Positions 25,603-33,867 of a DNA stretch of 64,000 bases are shown here, piece after piece. Under the pieces are notes generated by a model. The model had not been told where the DNA came from and searched no databases. It saw only the letters and a list, made by a program, of their open reading frames with translations. Where the stretch lies: the NCBI RefSeq assembly GCF_036346875.1, contig NZ_CP107852.1:5580001-5644000 (forward strand), given 5' to 3'. Source of the stretch: Nocardia sp. NBC_00508. GTDB taxonomy: Bacteria > Actinomycetota > Actinomycetes > Mycobacteriales > Mycobacteriaceae. The stretch's first letter is position 1, and each line of letters starts with the position of its first letter. Both the position numbers and the translations under genes were made by a program.

Positions 25603-26865
25603 ATGATCGTGACCAGATGGACCGGGGTAGAGGTTCGTGCACTGCGCACCGCCGCATTGCGCGTCACGCAGCCGGAGTTCGCCGAGATCCTCGGTTTCAC
25701 CGTTGCAGCGGTGCGCAAATGGGAAGGCCGACGCGAAACGATTGAACTAGCAGGCAGATTCGCCGCAGGCATGGACACGTTGCTACAGCGCTTGGACCAT
25801 GCTGCCGAAGCGCGGTTCGAGGCTGCACTGGCGGGACGGGGAAGCGTGGTCAAAACGCCATCCGCGCCCGACTCCTTCGAGAGCTCGACCGAAATCGCGC
25901 AGCGCGTACAGAGCCTGAACGAACTCGACGCGGATGGCAGCGTGCTGGACATCCTGGCCCTGGCCATCGACGACGTCGTCGAGCGGTACGAATTGGAGGG
26001 TCCGCGCCGACTCGCCCCGGACGTCATCACCGCACGGCGCCAGGTCGAGGCGATGCTGCGGCAGCGGCGCCACCCGGCGCAGCTCCATGCGCTCTACTCG
26101 ATCGCGGGCCGTCTGTCGGGTGTCCTCGGATACATGGCGGTGAACCGCGGACGATTCGGGCACGCGCGGATGTACTGCCGTGAAGCCTTCTCCATCGGCG
26201 AGCTGCTTGGCGACACGGATCTGCAGGCCTGGGTGAAGGGCACCGAAAGTTTCTGTGCCTACTACCAAGGCGACTGCGCTGCGGCTGTGCGAGCCGCCTA
26301 CGAAGGATTGGACTTGGCGAACGGCGGTCCGCAATCCATCCGCCTGTACTCGAACGGACTGGCACGCGCCCTCGGAAAAGTTGGAGACTCCGCCGGTGTC
26401 GCTGCGGCGATCGACGCCGCGACCGCAACCGCAAGTGCGCTCGACACAGGCCCAGGACTAACCCCCGCGCTGACCTTCGCGCCATACGGCGAGGCCCGGC
26501 TGATGGCGAACGCGGCCACCGCATTCCTTTCGGCCGGTGAGCATGATCGCTGCCTCGACTACGGCCAGCAGGTCGAGGACCGCGTCGCCGAATCGGACTC
26601 GGTGTGGAGCCGGTCTCTCGTGCGACTCGACATGGCCGCGGCGATGCTCGGCGCCGGACGTCACCGCGAGGTCGAGCATGCGGCGCGACTCGGCGTGGAA
26701 GCACTCGAGGTGTCCAGCGATCGGCCGATCCGATCTGTCTGGCAGCGCGCCCACGAGCTCGGCAAGATCATCGAGGCGATTCCAACACGAGCGTCGGATG
26801 AGTATCTCGGCTCGCTATTGGCGTGGTCGTCCACCGCCCGGGAGTTCTCGGCGTCGGAGGGATAG
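25603..26865 (+). CDS. XRE-type helix-turn-helix regulator with TPR-like domain
   Basis: 420 residues. N-terminal HTH about residues 8-52 (VTQPEFAEILGFTVAAVRKW). The rest is a helical, Ala-rich domain of TPR-like repeats (for example FSIGELLGDTDLQAWVKG and AGEHDRCLDYGQQVED), a common layout of actinobacterial signal-responsive regulators. The C-terminus reads IPTRASDEYLGSLLAWSS, almost the same as a 25-codon fragment at 28985-29062. The ATG at 25603 is chosen; the frame is open upstream but that part has no HTH similarity. It is divergent from the small-ORF operon and convergent with the 2H phosphoesterase. Confidence 0.82.
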   Translation: MIVTRWTGVEVRALRTAALRVTQPEFAEILGFTVAAVRKWEGRRETIELAGRFAAGMDTLLQRLDHAAEARFEAALAGRGSVVKTPSAPDSFESSTEIAQRVQSLNELDADGSVLDILALAIDDVVERYELEGPRRLAPDVITARRQVEAMLRQRRHPAQLHALYSIAGRLSGVLGYMAVNRGRFGHARMYCREAFSIGELLGDTDLQAWVKGTESFCAYYQGDCAAAVRAAYEGLDLANGGPQSIRLYSNGLARALGKVGDSAGVAAAIDAATATASALDTGPGLTPALTFAPYGEARLMANAATAFLSAGEHDRCLDYGQQVEDRVAESDSVWSRSLVRLDMAAAMLGAGRHREVEHAARLGVEALEVSSDRPIRSVWQRAHELGKIIEAIPTRASDEYLGSLLAWSSTAREFSASEG

Positions 26866-26869
26866 CCGG

Positions 26870-27571
26870 TCACCCCAGCGAGAGAACGGCGCGGTCGGTC
26901 CAGCGATACTGGCGGCCATCGCGGCGCAGCTCGACGAGGTGGACCTTGTTCACGTGCACCGTAACTGGTGGCAGATCGCGCAACGCCGCGATGTCGGCGA
27001 CGATTGTCGCTGCGTTCTGCGGTCGGTTGATGTAGCCGATGCCCAAGTGCGGCCGGAGTTCTGTGGTATCCGTGAGGCGGCTGGCCGACCGTTGTGTCGC
27101 GGTCGCCTCACGCAGGAGACGATGCAGGTCGAGCAGGGTGTCCCAGGGGGTGACCGAGAACCTCAGCGCGCTGCGAGAACCGGTCAACGGCCCGACGTCG
27201 AGGTCGAATGGTGCGACCGCCGACAGCCTTGCATGTGCAGCGTCGGCGACCCCGGCGAGCTGCTCGTCGGAAATGTCACCGGTGCGGCCCACGCTCAGCA
27301 GTGTGAGGTGCAGACCGTCGAGGGGGACGGGGTCGATCCCGTCGTCGGCGAGACTCTTCTGGCACTGCTCGGCGAGATCGGCGAGCGCCGGATCGTCGAA
27401 GGTCAGATACCAGTAGAAGCCAGACTGGCCAGGAGCCCACGATTTCAAGCTCCAATGGTCGTGCAGTGACCCGAGCTGCCGGAACGCCGTCCAATCGTTG
27501 TCCCGGATGGCGACCGGGTCGGACGTCGACGCGGGCTGGAACAACGGGAACGGGCGTTTGGTGGCGACCAC
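26870..27571 (-). CDS. 2H-phosphoesterase / 2'-5' RNA ligase-like protein
   Basis: 233 residues. Two H-x-T-x-type motifs, LDGLHLTLLSVGR (about 95-107) and LRPHLGIGYINRP (about 172-184), place it in the 2H phosphoesterase superfamily. The second has Gly where most have Thr/Ser (HLGI), which could weaken or alter catalysis. Members cleave or ligate 2'-5' RNA links or cyclic phosphates. It starts with GTG 27571 without an evident ribosome binding site. It is convergent with the XRE/TPR gene, with 4 bases between the stops. Confidence 0.78.
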   Translation of the reverse strand: MVATKRPFPLFQPASTSDPVAIRDNDWTAFRQLGSLHDHWSLKSWAPGQSGFYWYLTFDDPALADLAEQCQKSLADDGIDPVPLDGLHLTLLSVGRTGDISDEQLAGVADAAHARLSAVAPFDLDVGPLTGSRSALRFSVTPWDTLLDLHRLLREATATQRSASRLTDTTELRPHLGIGYINRPQNAATIVADIAALRDLPPVTVHVNKVHLVELRRDGRQYRWTDRAVLSLG

Positions 27572-27716
27572 GCCGGTGAGTGTACGGACCTCAGCGCCTG
27601 CCCGAACCCGGCGTCGGGGCTAGAGACAGAGTCGCGCCGGGCAAGGAGGATGGTCCGTGTCACTTCCTGAACTGGTTTGCCGAAAGTGTCACAAAAGAAG
27701 TGGCTGACCAGTGAGG

Positions 27717-28892
27717 TCAGTACTGGAGGCGGACGAGCGTAGCCAGCTCGCGCATTTCGTCAGTGAGCGTGCGGCGCTCTTTCACGATCCGACCGAGGAC
27801 ATCACGGGCATAGCGTTGCTGCGCAAGCCATTCGGGTGCGATCGAGCGAAGCTGTTGCAAGGTGTGCATCGCCTCGCCATACTGACGCAGCTGCGTGTGC
27901 GCGTTGGCTACGTCGAGCCGGTGGCGCAGTCGACCGGCGGCGGTCGGCGACAGTACTGCGGTCGGCAGACTTTCGGCGATAGCCAATGTCTTGCTCGGTT
28001 GCTCGGCGATCACGGCACATTCGCCTGTGATCTGAGCGACCGTCACCGGCCCGAAGAGCCGGTTCGGATTCGGGTCGTACAGCACTTCGCGGCCGATCCG
28101 GTCGGCGGCGGCGCGGGCCAGGCTCAGCGTGTCCTCGGTGGCGCCGGGCGAGTTGTCGCGCACACCAACATTTGCCACGTACAGCCACAGTCGTCCCCAC
28201 AGCGCCAGTTGCGACGCGGTCGCGCGGGAGAAGCGCGGCTCGATGTCATCGGCCCACATGACCGCGAGTTCGCGTGCGGCGTCGAGGTTGCCCTGCCGGA
28301 GGTGTGACCAGACGGCGACGTTCACCGCGCCGACGGCTATCCCGCGTTCGGGGGCGGTGTCGATGGCCTGGTCGAGCGTCATGGCGGCGATATCGAATTG
28401 CCTGTTCTGGGTGAGCATCCAACCGGTCATACTGAGCAGGCGGGCGCGAATCGCGCGGCCTTCGTGGTCGGTGAGAAGCTCGGCGTCGCGCAGCAGCGAG
28501 GGAAGCAGCGCCGAGATTTCGGCGTACCGGTGAGCGTCGATCATGGGCATCAGTGCCTCGTAGGCTGCGTGGACGCCAGCGGCCGTCGGCTGGTCCTCGA
28601 TCTCGTCCGGCGCGCCTTGACCGGCAAGCGCCCGGCGTACCGGCTCCCACATGTCGGAGGTTCCCGCGTCGGCGTGCTCAACGTCGATCTGTCCGGCTTG
28701 CAACGTCGACGTACGGGTGCGCAGCGCAATCGCGAGCTTTCGCAACGTCTCCAGGCGGGCGGCCGCGCGGTCACCCTGTTCGAGCTTCCGAATCAGCGAC
28801 AGCGAGACACCGGAGTTGTCCGCGAGTTCGCGTTGGGTCAGCCCGCGCCGCTTGCGCAGCGACTTCAGCCGTTCCCCGAGGTCGGCATTCAT
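27717..28892 (-). CDS. XRE-family regulator with TPR-like domain (second of two)
   Basis: 391 residues. A clear HTH_3 domain at residues 4-60 (LKSLRKRRGLTQRELADNSG, then SLSLIRKLEQGDR) is followed by a long helical TPR-like region (about 110-385) that probably senses a ligand or peptide. The start MNADLGERLK at ATG 28892 is chosen over upstream frames. It is in the same orientation as the NUDIX gene upstream and the 2H-phosphoesterase gene downstream. XRE/TPR regulators beside NUDIX genes recur in actinomycetes; the controlled process is unknown. Confidence 0.86.
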   Translation of the reverse strand: MNADLGERLKSLRKRRGLTQRELADNSGVSLSLIRKLEQGDRAAARLETLRKLAIALRTRTSTLQAGQIDVEHADAGTSDMWEPVRRALAGQGAPDEIEDQPTAAGVHAAYEALMPMIDAHRYAEISALLPSLLRDAELLTDHEGRAIRARLLSMTGWMLTQNRQFDIAAMTLDQAIDTAPERGIAVGAVNVAVWSHLRQGNLDAARELAVMWADDIEPRFSRATASQLALWGRLWLYVANVGVRDNSPGATEDTLSLARAAADRIGREVLYDPNPNRLFGPVTVAQITGECAVIAEQPSKTLAIAESLPTAVLSPTAAGRLRHRLDVANAHTQLRQYGEAMHTLQQLRSIAPEWLAQQRYARDVLGRIVKERRTLTDEMRELATLVRLQY

Positions 28893-28984
28893 ACATTCCA
28901 CGCTACTCGTCCCTGTTCGCGCGGCGCGCACCTCAGATGGATGTAGCGGGACCGGAATTCAGTAGCGGCCGTCTATATCTGCCG

Positions 28985-29062
28985 ATGATTGCACGTATCG
29001 AGGCTATCCCCAACCAAGCGTCGGATGAATACCTCGGCTCGCCCGCGCAACGATTTGGATGA
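28985..29062 (+). pseudogene. Remnant of the C-terminus of an XRE/TPR regulator paralog
   Basis: Read from ATG 28985 the plus strand gives IEAIPNQASDEYLGS, against IEAIPTRASDEYLGS at the end of the 25603-26865 regulator (bases about 26770-26817). 13 of 15 residues agree and the DNA is similar too. After the match the sequence diverges and stops at 29062. It is the tail of a deleted or rearranged paralog, evidence of duplication and loss in this segment. Confidence 0.7.
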
Positions 29063-29094
29063 CGTGGCAGAGTTCCGACACCGAGCGCTGACGG

Positions 29095-29670
29095 TCACTG
29101 CTCGGGAAGATTGAGCGCGCGGTAGAGCGCAACGACCGTCGCGGCGCCGACGATCTCGCCGCGGTCGATCATGGCGACCGCGTCCGGTAGTGGGAACCAT
29201 CGGATGTCCTCAGCCTCGTTGATGTCCGGGGCCGTGTCAGTGAGGTCGGCCCCGCGGGACAGATAGATCTCCTGCGGCTGGTCGAGTGTGCCGATCGATG
29301 GCTGGTAGGTGACCAGATGTTCCATGGCTCTCGGACGCCACCCGGTCTCCTCTTCGACCTCGCGGGCGGCGGCGAAGGCGACGTCTTCGGCGTGGTCGAC
29401 GTATCCGCCCGGCAACTCCCACACCCAGCGGTCGATGATGAACCGGTGCCGGTACATCAGCAGGACTTCGCTGTCGTTGTTCAGGACCAACGTCATCGCA
29501 CAGCGAGGCATCCTGGCGACGTACTGCGTGAACCGCATCCCATCCGGCAGCTCTACTTCGACTGTCGACAGCCTGATATGACGGTTCTCGTCCACCACGT
29601 GTTCACCGTGGATTGTCCATTGAGTGCGGCGCACAACTTTGACGGTAGCAATGGGAGATAGAACGAGCAC
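29095..29670 (-). CDS. NUDIX hydrolase
   Basis: 191 residues. The NUDIX box is intact: GGYVDHAED, then FAAAREVEEETGW (about 94-117), giving G-x5-E-x7-REVEEETG. The preceding RHRFIIDRWVWELPGG is typical of ADP-ribose pyrophosphatase-like members (YRhxxxxxxWELP). It is likely to hydrolyse ADP-ribose or a related nucleotide sugar (inference). Start GTG 29670, or GTG 29634; neither has a strong ribosome binding site. Same strand as the XRE regulator downstream. Confidence 0.88.
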   Translation of the reverse strand: MLVLSPIATVKVVRRTQWTIHGEHVVDENRHIRLSTVEVELPDGMRFTQYVARMPRCAMTLVLNNDSEVLLMYRHRFIIDRWVWELPGGYVDHAEDVAFAAAREVEEETGWRPRAMEHLVTYQPSIGTLDQPQEIYLSRGADLTDTAPDINEAEDIRWFPLPDAVAMIDRGEIVGAATVVALYRALNLPEQ

Positions 29671-29729
29671 AAAGCTATGTGATCAGCGGTGTGGCCGGGA
29701 GTCGTTCGATTCCCGGCCACTTGTCGACC

Positions 29730-31193
29730 TCAGCGCGCCACGGGTTGGGTGGCGGGCGCCGTGGACTCGGCATCCCCGCGCGCGTTGACGGTCCACATCC
29801 CGATGACCGCTGCTACCACACCGATCACGCCGCCGACGAACAGCGCCCGCCCGAACCCGGCGTTCATCGCATCGATCGGCGTGTGGCCCGCGGCGAGTTG
29901 GGCGTTGGTGTGCGAGGTCGCGACGGCGGTGAGCACCGCGAGGCCCAGCGCCCCGCCCAGCTGCTGCCCGGTATTGAGCAGCGCGGCGGCCAGACCGGCC
30001 TGCTCGGGCGGCACGCCCGCGTTCGCGGCGGTGGTGTTCGCGACGAAGACCGCGCCCGCACCCAACGACATCACGAGCATTCCGGGCAGCAGATCGGTGA
30101 CGTAGGAGCCGTCGGTCGAGATGCGCGACAGCAGCAGAACGCCGAGCCCGCACAGCAGCGACCCGAGTACCGTGAAGATCCGGGTTCCGGTCCTCGAGAA
30201 GAACTTCGTCGCCAGACCCGCGGCCACACCGATGGTCAAGCTCACCGGAAGGTAGGCGACCCCCGCCTCGAATTCGCCGTAGCGGAGCACCGTCTGCATG
30301 TATAGCGTGACGAAGAAGAACATCGACAGCATGCCCGCGGCGATCACCAGGTGTGTCAGGTTGGCCGCGGCCAATCCGCGGATGCCGAAGATCGACAGCG
30401 GGACCAGCGGGTCGGCCGTGGCGCGCTCGTTGACGACGAACGCGACGAGCAGAGCCGCGGCCACACCGAGCACGCCGATCGTGCGCGCGTCGCCCCACCC
30501 GTATTCCGGGGCCTTCACCAAGCCGAATACCAGCGTCATCAGGCCCGCGGTTGCCAAGAGCGTGCCGAGCACGTCGAAGCCGCGTCGGATGTCATTTCGC
30601 TGATCGTTCGGAATCAGCAACGGGATGGCCGCCAGTACCAGCACGCAGGCCGGCGTGTTGACGTAGAAGACCCAGCGCCAGCCCGGCCCCTCGGTGATCA
30701 CCCCGCCGAGGAACACGCCCGCCGCCGATGCCAACCCTGCGGCGCCTCCCCAGATTCCGACCGCGGTGTGCCGATCGGAGCCCTCCCGGAAGCTGGTGGT
30801 GAGAATCGACAGGGCGGCAGGCAGCATCAACGCGGCGCCGACACCCTGTGCCAGGCGAGCCGCGATCAGCAGTCCGCTGCTGTCGGCGAGCCCGCCCAAC
30901 GCGGAGGACACGCCGATGACGACGGTCCCGGCACTCAGGATCCGCCGCCGTCCGAGCAGATCGGCCAGCCTGCCGCCGAGCAGCAGCAGCCCGCCATAGG
31001 TGAGCAGATACCCGCTGGTGACCCACTGCAGCGTCGGCACGGACATGCCGAGTTCGCGTTGGATGGTCGGCAGCGCGACGTTGACGATGGAGGCGTCGAC
31101 GAAGTCGAGGAAGGCGACCGTGCACAGCAGCGCCAGCGTGAGTTTGCCGCGGCGGGTCGCCAGGAACGATGGTGTTTCGGTGGGTGCGAGCAC
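29730..31193 (-). CDS. MFS drug exporter, DHA2 (14-helix) family
   Basis: 487 residues with about 14 hydrophobic helices. Signature pieces of the EmrB/QacA type: FLDFVDASIVNVALPTI (helix 1 end), GGRLADLLGRRRILS (motif A) and GAALMLPAALSIL. It exports hydrophobic cations or drugs by proton antiport (family knowledge); the substrate is unknown. Start GTG 31193 has GAGAGGACATCGGA upstream, better than earlier in-frame starts. It is divergent from the ECF41 sigma gene across 199 bases, suggesting joint control. Confidence 0.92.
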   Translation of the reverse strand: MLAPTETPSFLATRRGKLTLALLCTVAFLDFVDASIVNVALPTIQRELGMSVPTLQWVTSGYLLTYGGLLLLGGRLADLLGRRRILSAGTVVIGVSSALGGLADSSGLLIAARLAQGVGAALMLPAALSILTTSFREGSDRHTAVGIWGGAAGLASAAGVFLGGVITEGPGWRWVFYVNTPACVLVLAAIPLLIPNDQRNDIRRGFDVLGTLLATAGLMTLVFGLVKAPEYGWGDARTIGVLGVAAALLVAFVVNERATADPLVPLSIFGIRGLAAANLTHLVIAAGMLSMFFFVTLYMQTVLRYGEFEAGVAYLPVSLTIGVAAGLATKFFSRTGTRIFTVLGSLLCGLGVLLLSRISTDGSYVTDLLPGMLVMSLGAGAVFVANTTAANAGVPPEQAGLAAALLNTGQQLGGALGLAVLTAVATSHTNAQLAAGHTPIDAMNAGFGRALFVGGVIGVVAAVIGMWTVNARGDAESTAPATQPVAR

Positions 31194-31261
31194 TCCGATG
31201 TCCTCTCTCGATGCGGACGTTGTCGTCCGTTGCAAACCGAGAGCTTCGGCGCGCTGGCCGA

Positions 31262-31338
31262 TGTGACATCGCCGCACGGCGACGAGAGACGGATCACAAT
31301 TCGGGGCCGGACGTCACAGATCGCGGCGCTGTCTCGCT
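31262..31338. promoter_or_regulatory. Candidate ECF41-type promoter elements
   Basis: On the plus strand CGTCACA (31312-31318), a 16-bp spacer and CGCT (31335-31338) resemble the ECF41 consensus TGTCACA-N16-CGTC and lie 55 bases before the sigma gene. On the minus strand a perfect TGTCACA occurs at 31268-31262 ahead of the exporter, but the -10 position reads AGCT. Autoregulation and exporter control are inferences. Confidence 0.4.
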
Positions 31339-31392
31339 CCTATGCGTGAGACCGATACAGGCGCGGTTGTCCGCACAGACACAGGAGCTCCG

Positions 31393-32322
31393 ATGGCCGA
31401 AACCGCCGACGAGGCCGCTACGCGGGTGTTCGCCGACCACCGGGAACTGCTGTTCTCGGTGGTCTACACCATGCTCGCCAGCGTCGCCGACACCGAGGAC
31501 GTGCTGCAGGAGACGTGGCTTTCCTGGGCTGCCCGGGTGGGGGAGGGCAGCGACGAAATCCGGCATCCGCGGGCGTATCTGGTGCGTATCGCGGTGAACC
31601 AGGCGCTCGCGCGCCGCGCGGCGATTTCTCGCAGGCGCGAGACCTATGTCGGCCCGTGGCTGCCCGAACCGCTGGTCACCGACACGCCACAGCTCACCGA
31701 GGACGCGGCACAGGGCGCGCTGCGTGCCGAATCGGTGTCCATGGCGGTGCTCGTGGTGTTGGAGACGCTCACCCCGCTGGAACGCGCGGTCTTCGTGCTG
31801 CACGAGGTATTCGGCTATCCGCACACCGACATCGCCGAGATCCTCGGCCGCAGCCCCGCCTCGATCCGTCAACTGGCCCACCGGGCCAGAGGGCATGTTC
31901 ACGCGCGGCGGCCACGCTACCGAGCCGACCCGCGCACCCAGCGGCGGGTGACCGAGAAGCTCGTCGCCGCGCAGCGGGACGGCGACCTGGCCGGTCTGCT
32001 GGAACTGCTCGCGCCGGACGTCGCATTCTGGTCAGACGGCGGCGGCAAGCGGCGGGCCGCGCTGCGCCCGATCCACGGCCGCGAGAAGGTCGCTCGCCTG
32101 CTCACCGGCCGAAATCTATTGAACGACGTGCCCGATTTCGGTGTCGGATATCGGTTCGTGAACGGCGACCCGGCCGCGCTGATCTTCTCCGCGGGCGCGC
32201 CGTTCGCGGTCCTCGTCCTCGACATCGATCCGGCCACCGACCGGATCCGCGGGATCTACGCGGTGTCCAATCCGGACAAACTCACCAGGATCGAGGCCGG
32301 TCAGCGGCCGAGGCGCGGGTAG
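31393..32322 (+). CDS. ECF41-group RNA polymerase sigma factor with SnoaL-like C-terminal domain
   Basis: 309 residues. Sigma-70 region 2 (about 10-75; ADTEDVLQETWL), region 4 (about 120-175; EVFGYPHTDIAEILGRSPAS), then a SnoaL-like extension (about 185-300). The extension carries both hallmark motifs of ECF41: DGGGK (about 217) and NPDKL near the end. In ECF41 factors the C-terminal domain replaces a separate anti-sigma factor and tunes activity. ATG 31393 with CAGGAGCTCCG is preferred over ATG 31342. Most ECF41 genes sit by an oxidoreductase or carboxymuconolactone-decarboxylase gene; here the divergent partner is a DHA2 exporter. Its end overlaps prpR by 22 bases, convergently. Confidence 0.92.
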   Translation: MAETADEAATRVFADHRELLFSVVYTMLASVADTEDVLQETWLSWAARVGEGSDEIRHPRAYLVRIAVNQALARRAAISRRRETYVGPWLPEPLVTDTPQLTEDAAQGALRAESVSMAVLVVLETLTPLERAVFVLHEVFGYPHTDIAEILGRSPASIRQLAHRARGHVHARRPRYRADPRTQRRVTEKLVAAQRDGDLAGLLELLAPDVAFWSDGGGKRRAALRPIHGREKVARLLTGRNLLNDVPDFGVGYRFVNGDPAALIFSAGAPFAVLVLDIDPATDRIRGIYAVSNPDKLTRIEAGQRPRRG

Positions 32323-33722
32323 GGCAGATCGCTACTGGTGTGCTCGGTGATCGCCAGCGGGCTACCGATGTGCGGGAACGCGCGCTGCGCGCACGCTGGG
32401 CGCTCGCATACTTTGCAGCCCGCGCCGATCGGCACCGCGGCTGCCGGGTCGTCCAGTTGCAAGCCCGCCGAATAGACCAGGCGTTCGGCGTATTCGATAT
32501 CGCAGCCGAGCCCGATCGCGAAGTTCTTCGCCGCGGTGCCGAAGCCATGTGGGGCGATCGCGGCCGTGCGGGCGATCCACAGGTAGCGCCGGCCGTCCGG
32601 CATTTCGGCGACCTGGGTGAGGATGCGGCCGGGATGCGCGAACGCCTCGTGCACCACCCACAGCGGGCAGCTGCCGCCGACCCGGGAGAAGTGGAACGCG
32701 GTGGCGGACTGGCGTTTGGAGATATTGCCCGCGCGGTCGGTGCGGACGAAGAAGAACGGAACGCCGCGCTGTCCCTGCCGCTGCAAGGTGCTGAGCCGAT
32801 GGCAGATGGTCTCGAAGCCGACCTCGAAACGCAAGCTGAGCAGGTCGATGTCGTAGTGCAGTTCCTCCGCCGACCGCAGGAACCGCCCATAGGGCAGTAC
32901 CAGTGCGCCCGCGAAGTAATTGGCCAGCCCGATCCGTGCCAGCGTGCGGGATTCGCCGCTGAGTGCAGGAGTTTCGGCCAGTACCGCGTCCAGCTCGGCC
33001 CCGTACAGCAGGAAGGCGAGGGTGGTGGCGATCTGGAACGCGCGCTGGCCAGGACGCAACCGCCGGGCCAGCGTCAGCGTGCGGTTCTCCGGGTCGTAGT
33101 GCCGTTTGGGGATGGTCGGGTCAGCGCCGTCGCCGCGCACCAGAACCGTTACCCTGGCGCGCTCTTCGGCGATCCGCGCGAGCTGGCGATCGAGCGAGCC
33201 GATGGAGAGGCCGGAGTTCTCGAACAGCTGCTCGGCGGCGATGTCGAGTTGCGGAATGTGGTTGTGGTGGTCGTAGAAGAAGTCGCGCACGTCCTCGTAG
33301 GGCATGGGCACCCCAGGCGCGCCCGCGGGCGCGGACACCCGCGCCGAGAGCAGATCGAGCTGATCGGTGGTCGCGCGTAGTCGTCGGTGCATCGCCACGA
33401 CGATTCTGGCGACCTCCGGCTGGCGGGTCGCCAGCTCCTCCACCTCGGTCAGCGGTGCGGTGTGCCCGCCCGCGGCGTCCACCAGCACCTCGTGCAGGTC
33501 GGACACGAGGCGCGCGTCCGAATCGGCGGCGAAGAACTGGACGTCGAGGTCGAAGGTGGAATTGAGCTTCAGCAGTACGGGAATGGTGAGGGGCCGCTGG
33601 TCGCGCTCGAGTTGATTGAGGTAGCTGGGCGAGAGGTCCAGCGATTTCGCCAGGGCCGCCTGGGTCATCCTCCGCTCTTCGCGCAACCGCCGAAGCCGGG
33701 CGCCCGCATACATCTTGCGCAC
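32301..33722 (-). CDS. prpR: PrpR/RamB-type regulator of the methylcitrate cycle
   Basis: 473 residues. An N-terminal XRE HTH (about 10-65, MTQAALAKSLDLSPSYLNQL) is followed by an IrrE/ImmA-like middle region and the short-chain fatty acyl regulator C-terminal domain. CKVCERPAC near 435-445 provides clustered cysteines as in mycobacterial PrpR, where they carry a 4Fe-4S cluster and acyl-CoAs act as ligands. It is divergent from prpD across 145 bases. By analogy it activates prpDBC during growth on propionyl-CoA sources such as cholesterol or odd-chain fats. Start GTG 33722 or ATG 33713. Confidence 0.93.
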   Translation of the reverse strand: MRKMYAGARLRRLREERRMTQAALAKSLDLSPSYLNQLERDQRPLTIPVLLKLNSTFDLDVQFFAADSDARLVSDLHEVLVDAAGGHTAPLTEVEELATRQPEVARIVVAMHRRLRATTDQLDLLSARVSAPAGAPGVPMPYEDVRDFFYDHHNHIPQLDIAAEQLFENSGLSIGSLDRQLARIAEERARVTVLVRGDGADPTIPKRHYDPENRTLTLARRLRPGQRAFQIATTLAFLLYGAELDAVLAETPALSGESRTLARIGLANYFAGALVLPYGRFLRSAEELHYDIDLLSLRFEVGFETICHRLSTLQRQGQRGVPFFFVRTDRAGNISKRQSATAFHFSRVGGSCPLWVVHEAFAHPGRILTQVAEMPDGRRYLWIARTAAIAPHGFGTAAKNFAIGLGCDIEYAERLVYSAGLQLDDPAAAVPIGAGCKVCERPACAQRAFPHIGSPLAITEHTSSDLPYPRLGR

Positions 33723-33744
33723 CCGCACGATGGTAGCGGCGATT

Positions 33745-33849
33745 ATTCGCAATCATCGCAAAATCGGGAGTTGTTTCCCGCGAAAATATGCTTTTGCGAG
33801 GTATTCAGCGATATGTCCGGCCTGCGTAGCGTGCGAAGAGGGATTTGCA
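33745..33849. promoter_or_regulatory. Candidate PrpR operator cluster
   Basis: The divergent gap holds an 8-bp inverted repeat, TCGCAAAA (33756-33763) and TTTTGCGA (33792-33799), plus ATTCGCAAT (about 33745) and ATTTGCA (33843-33849). RamB and PrpR recognise TTTGCAAA-like half-sites, so these four are the likely binding sites. Confidence 0.5.
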
Positions 33850-33867
33850 CACGCTCGTGGAGGATGC

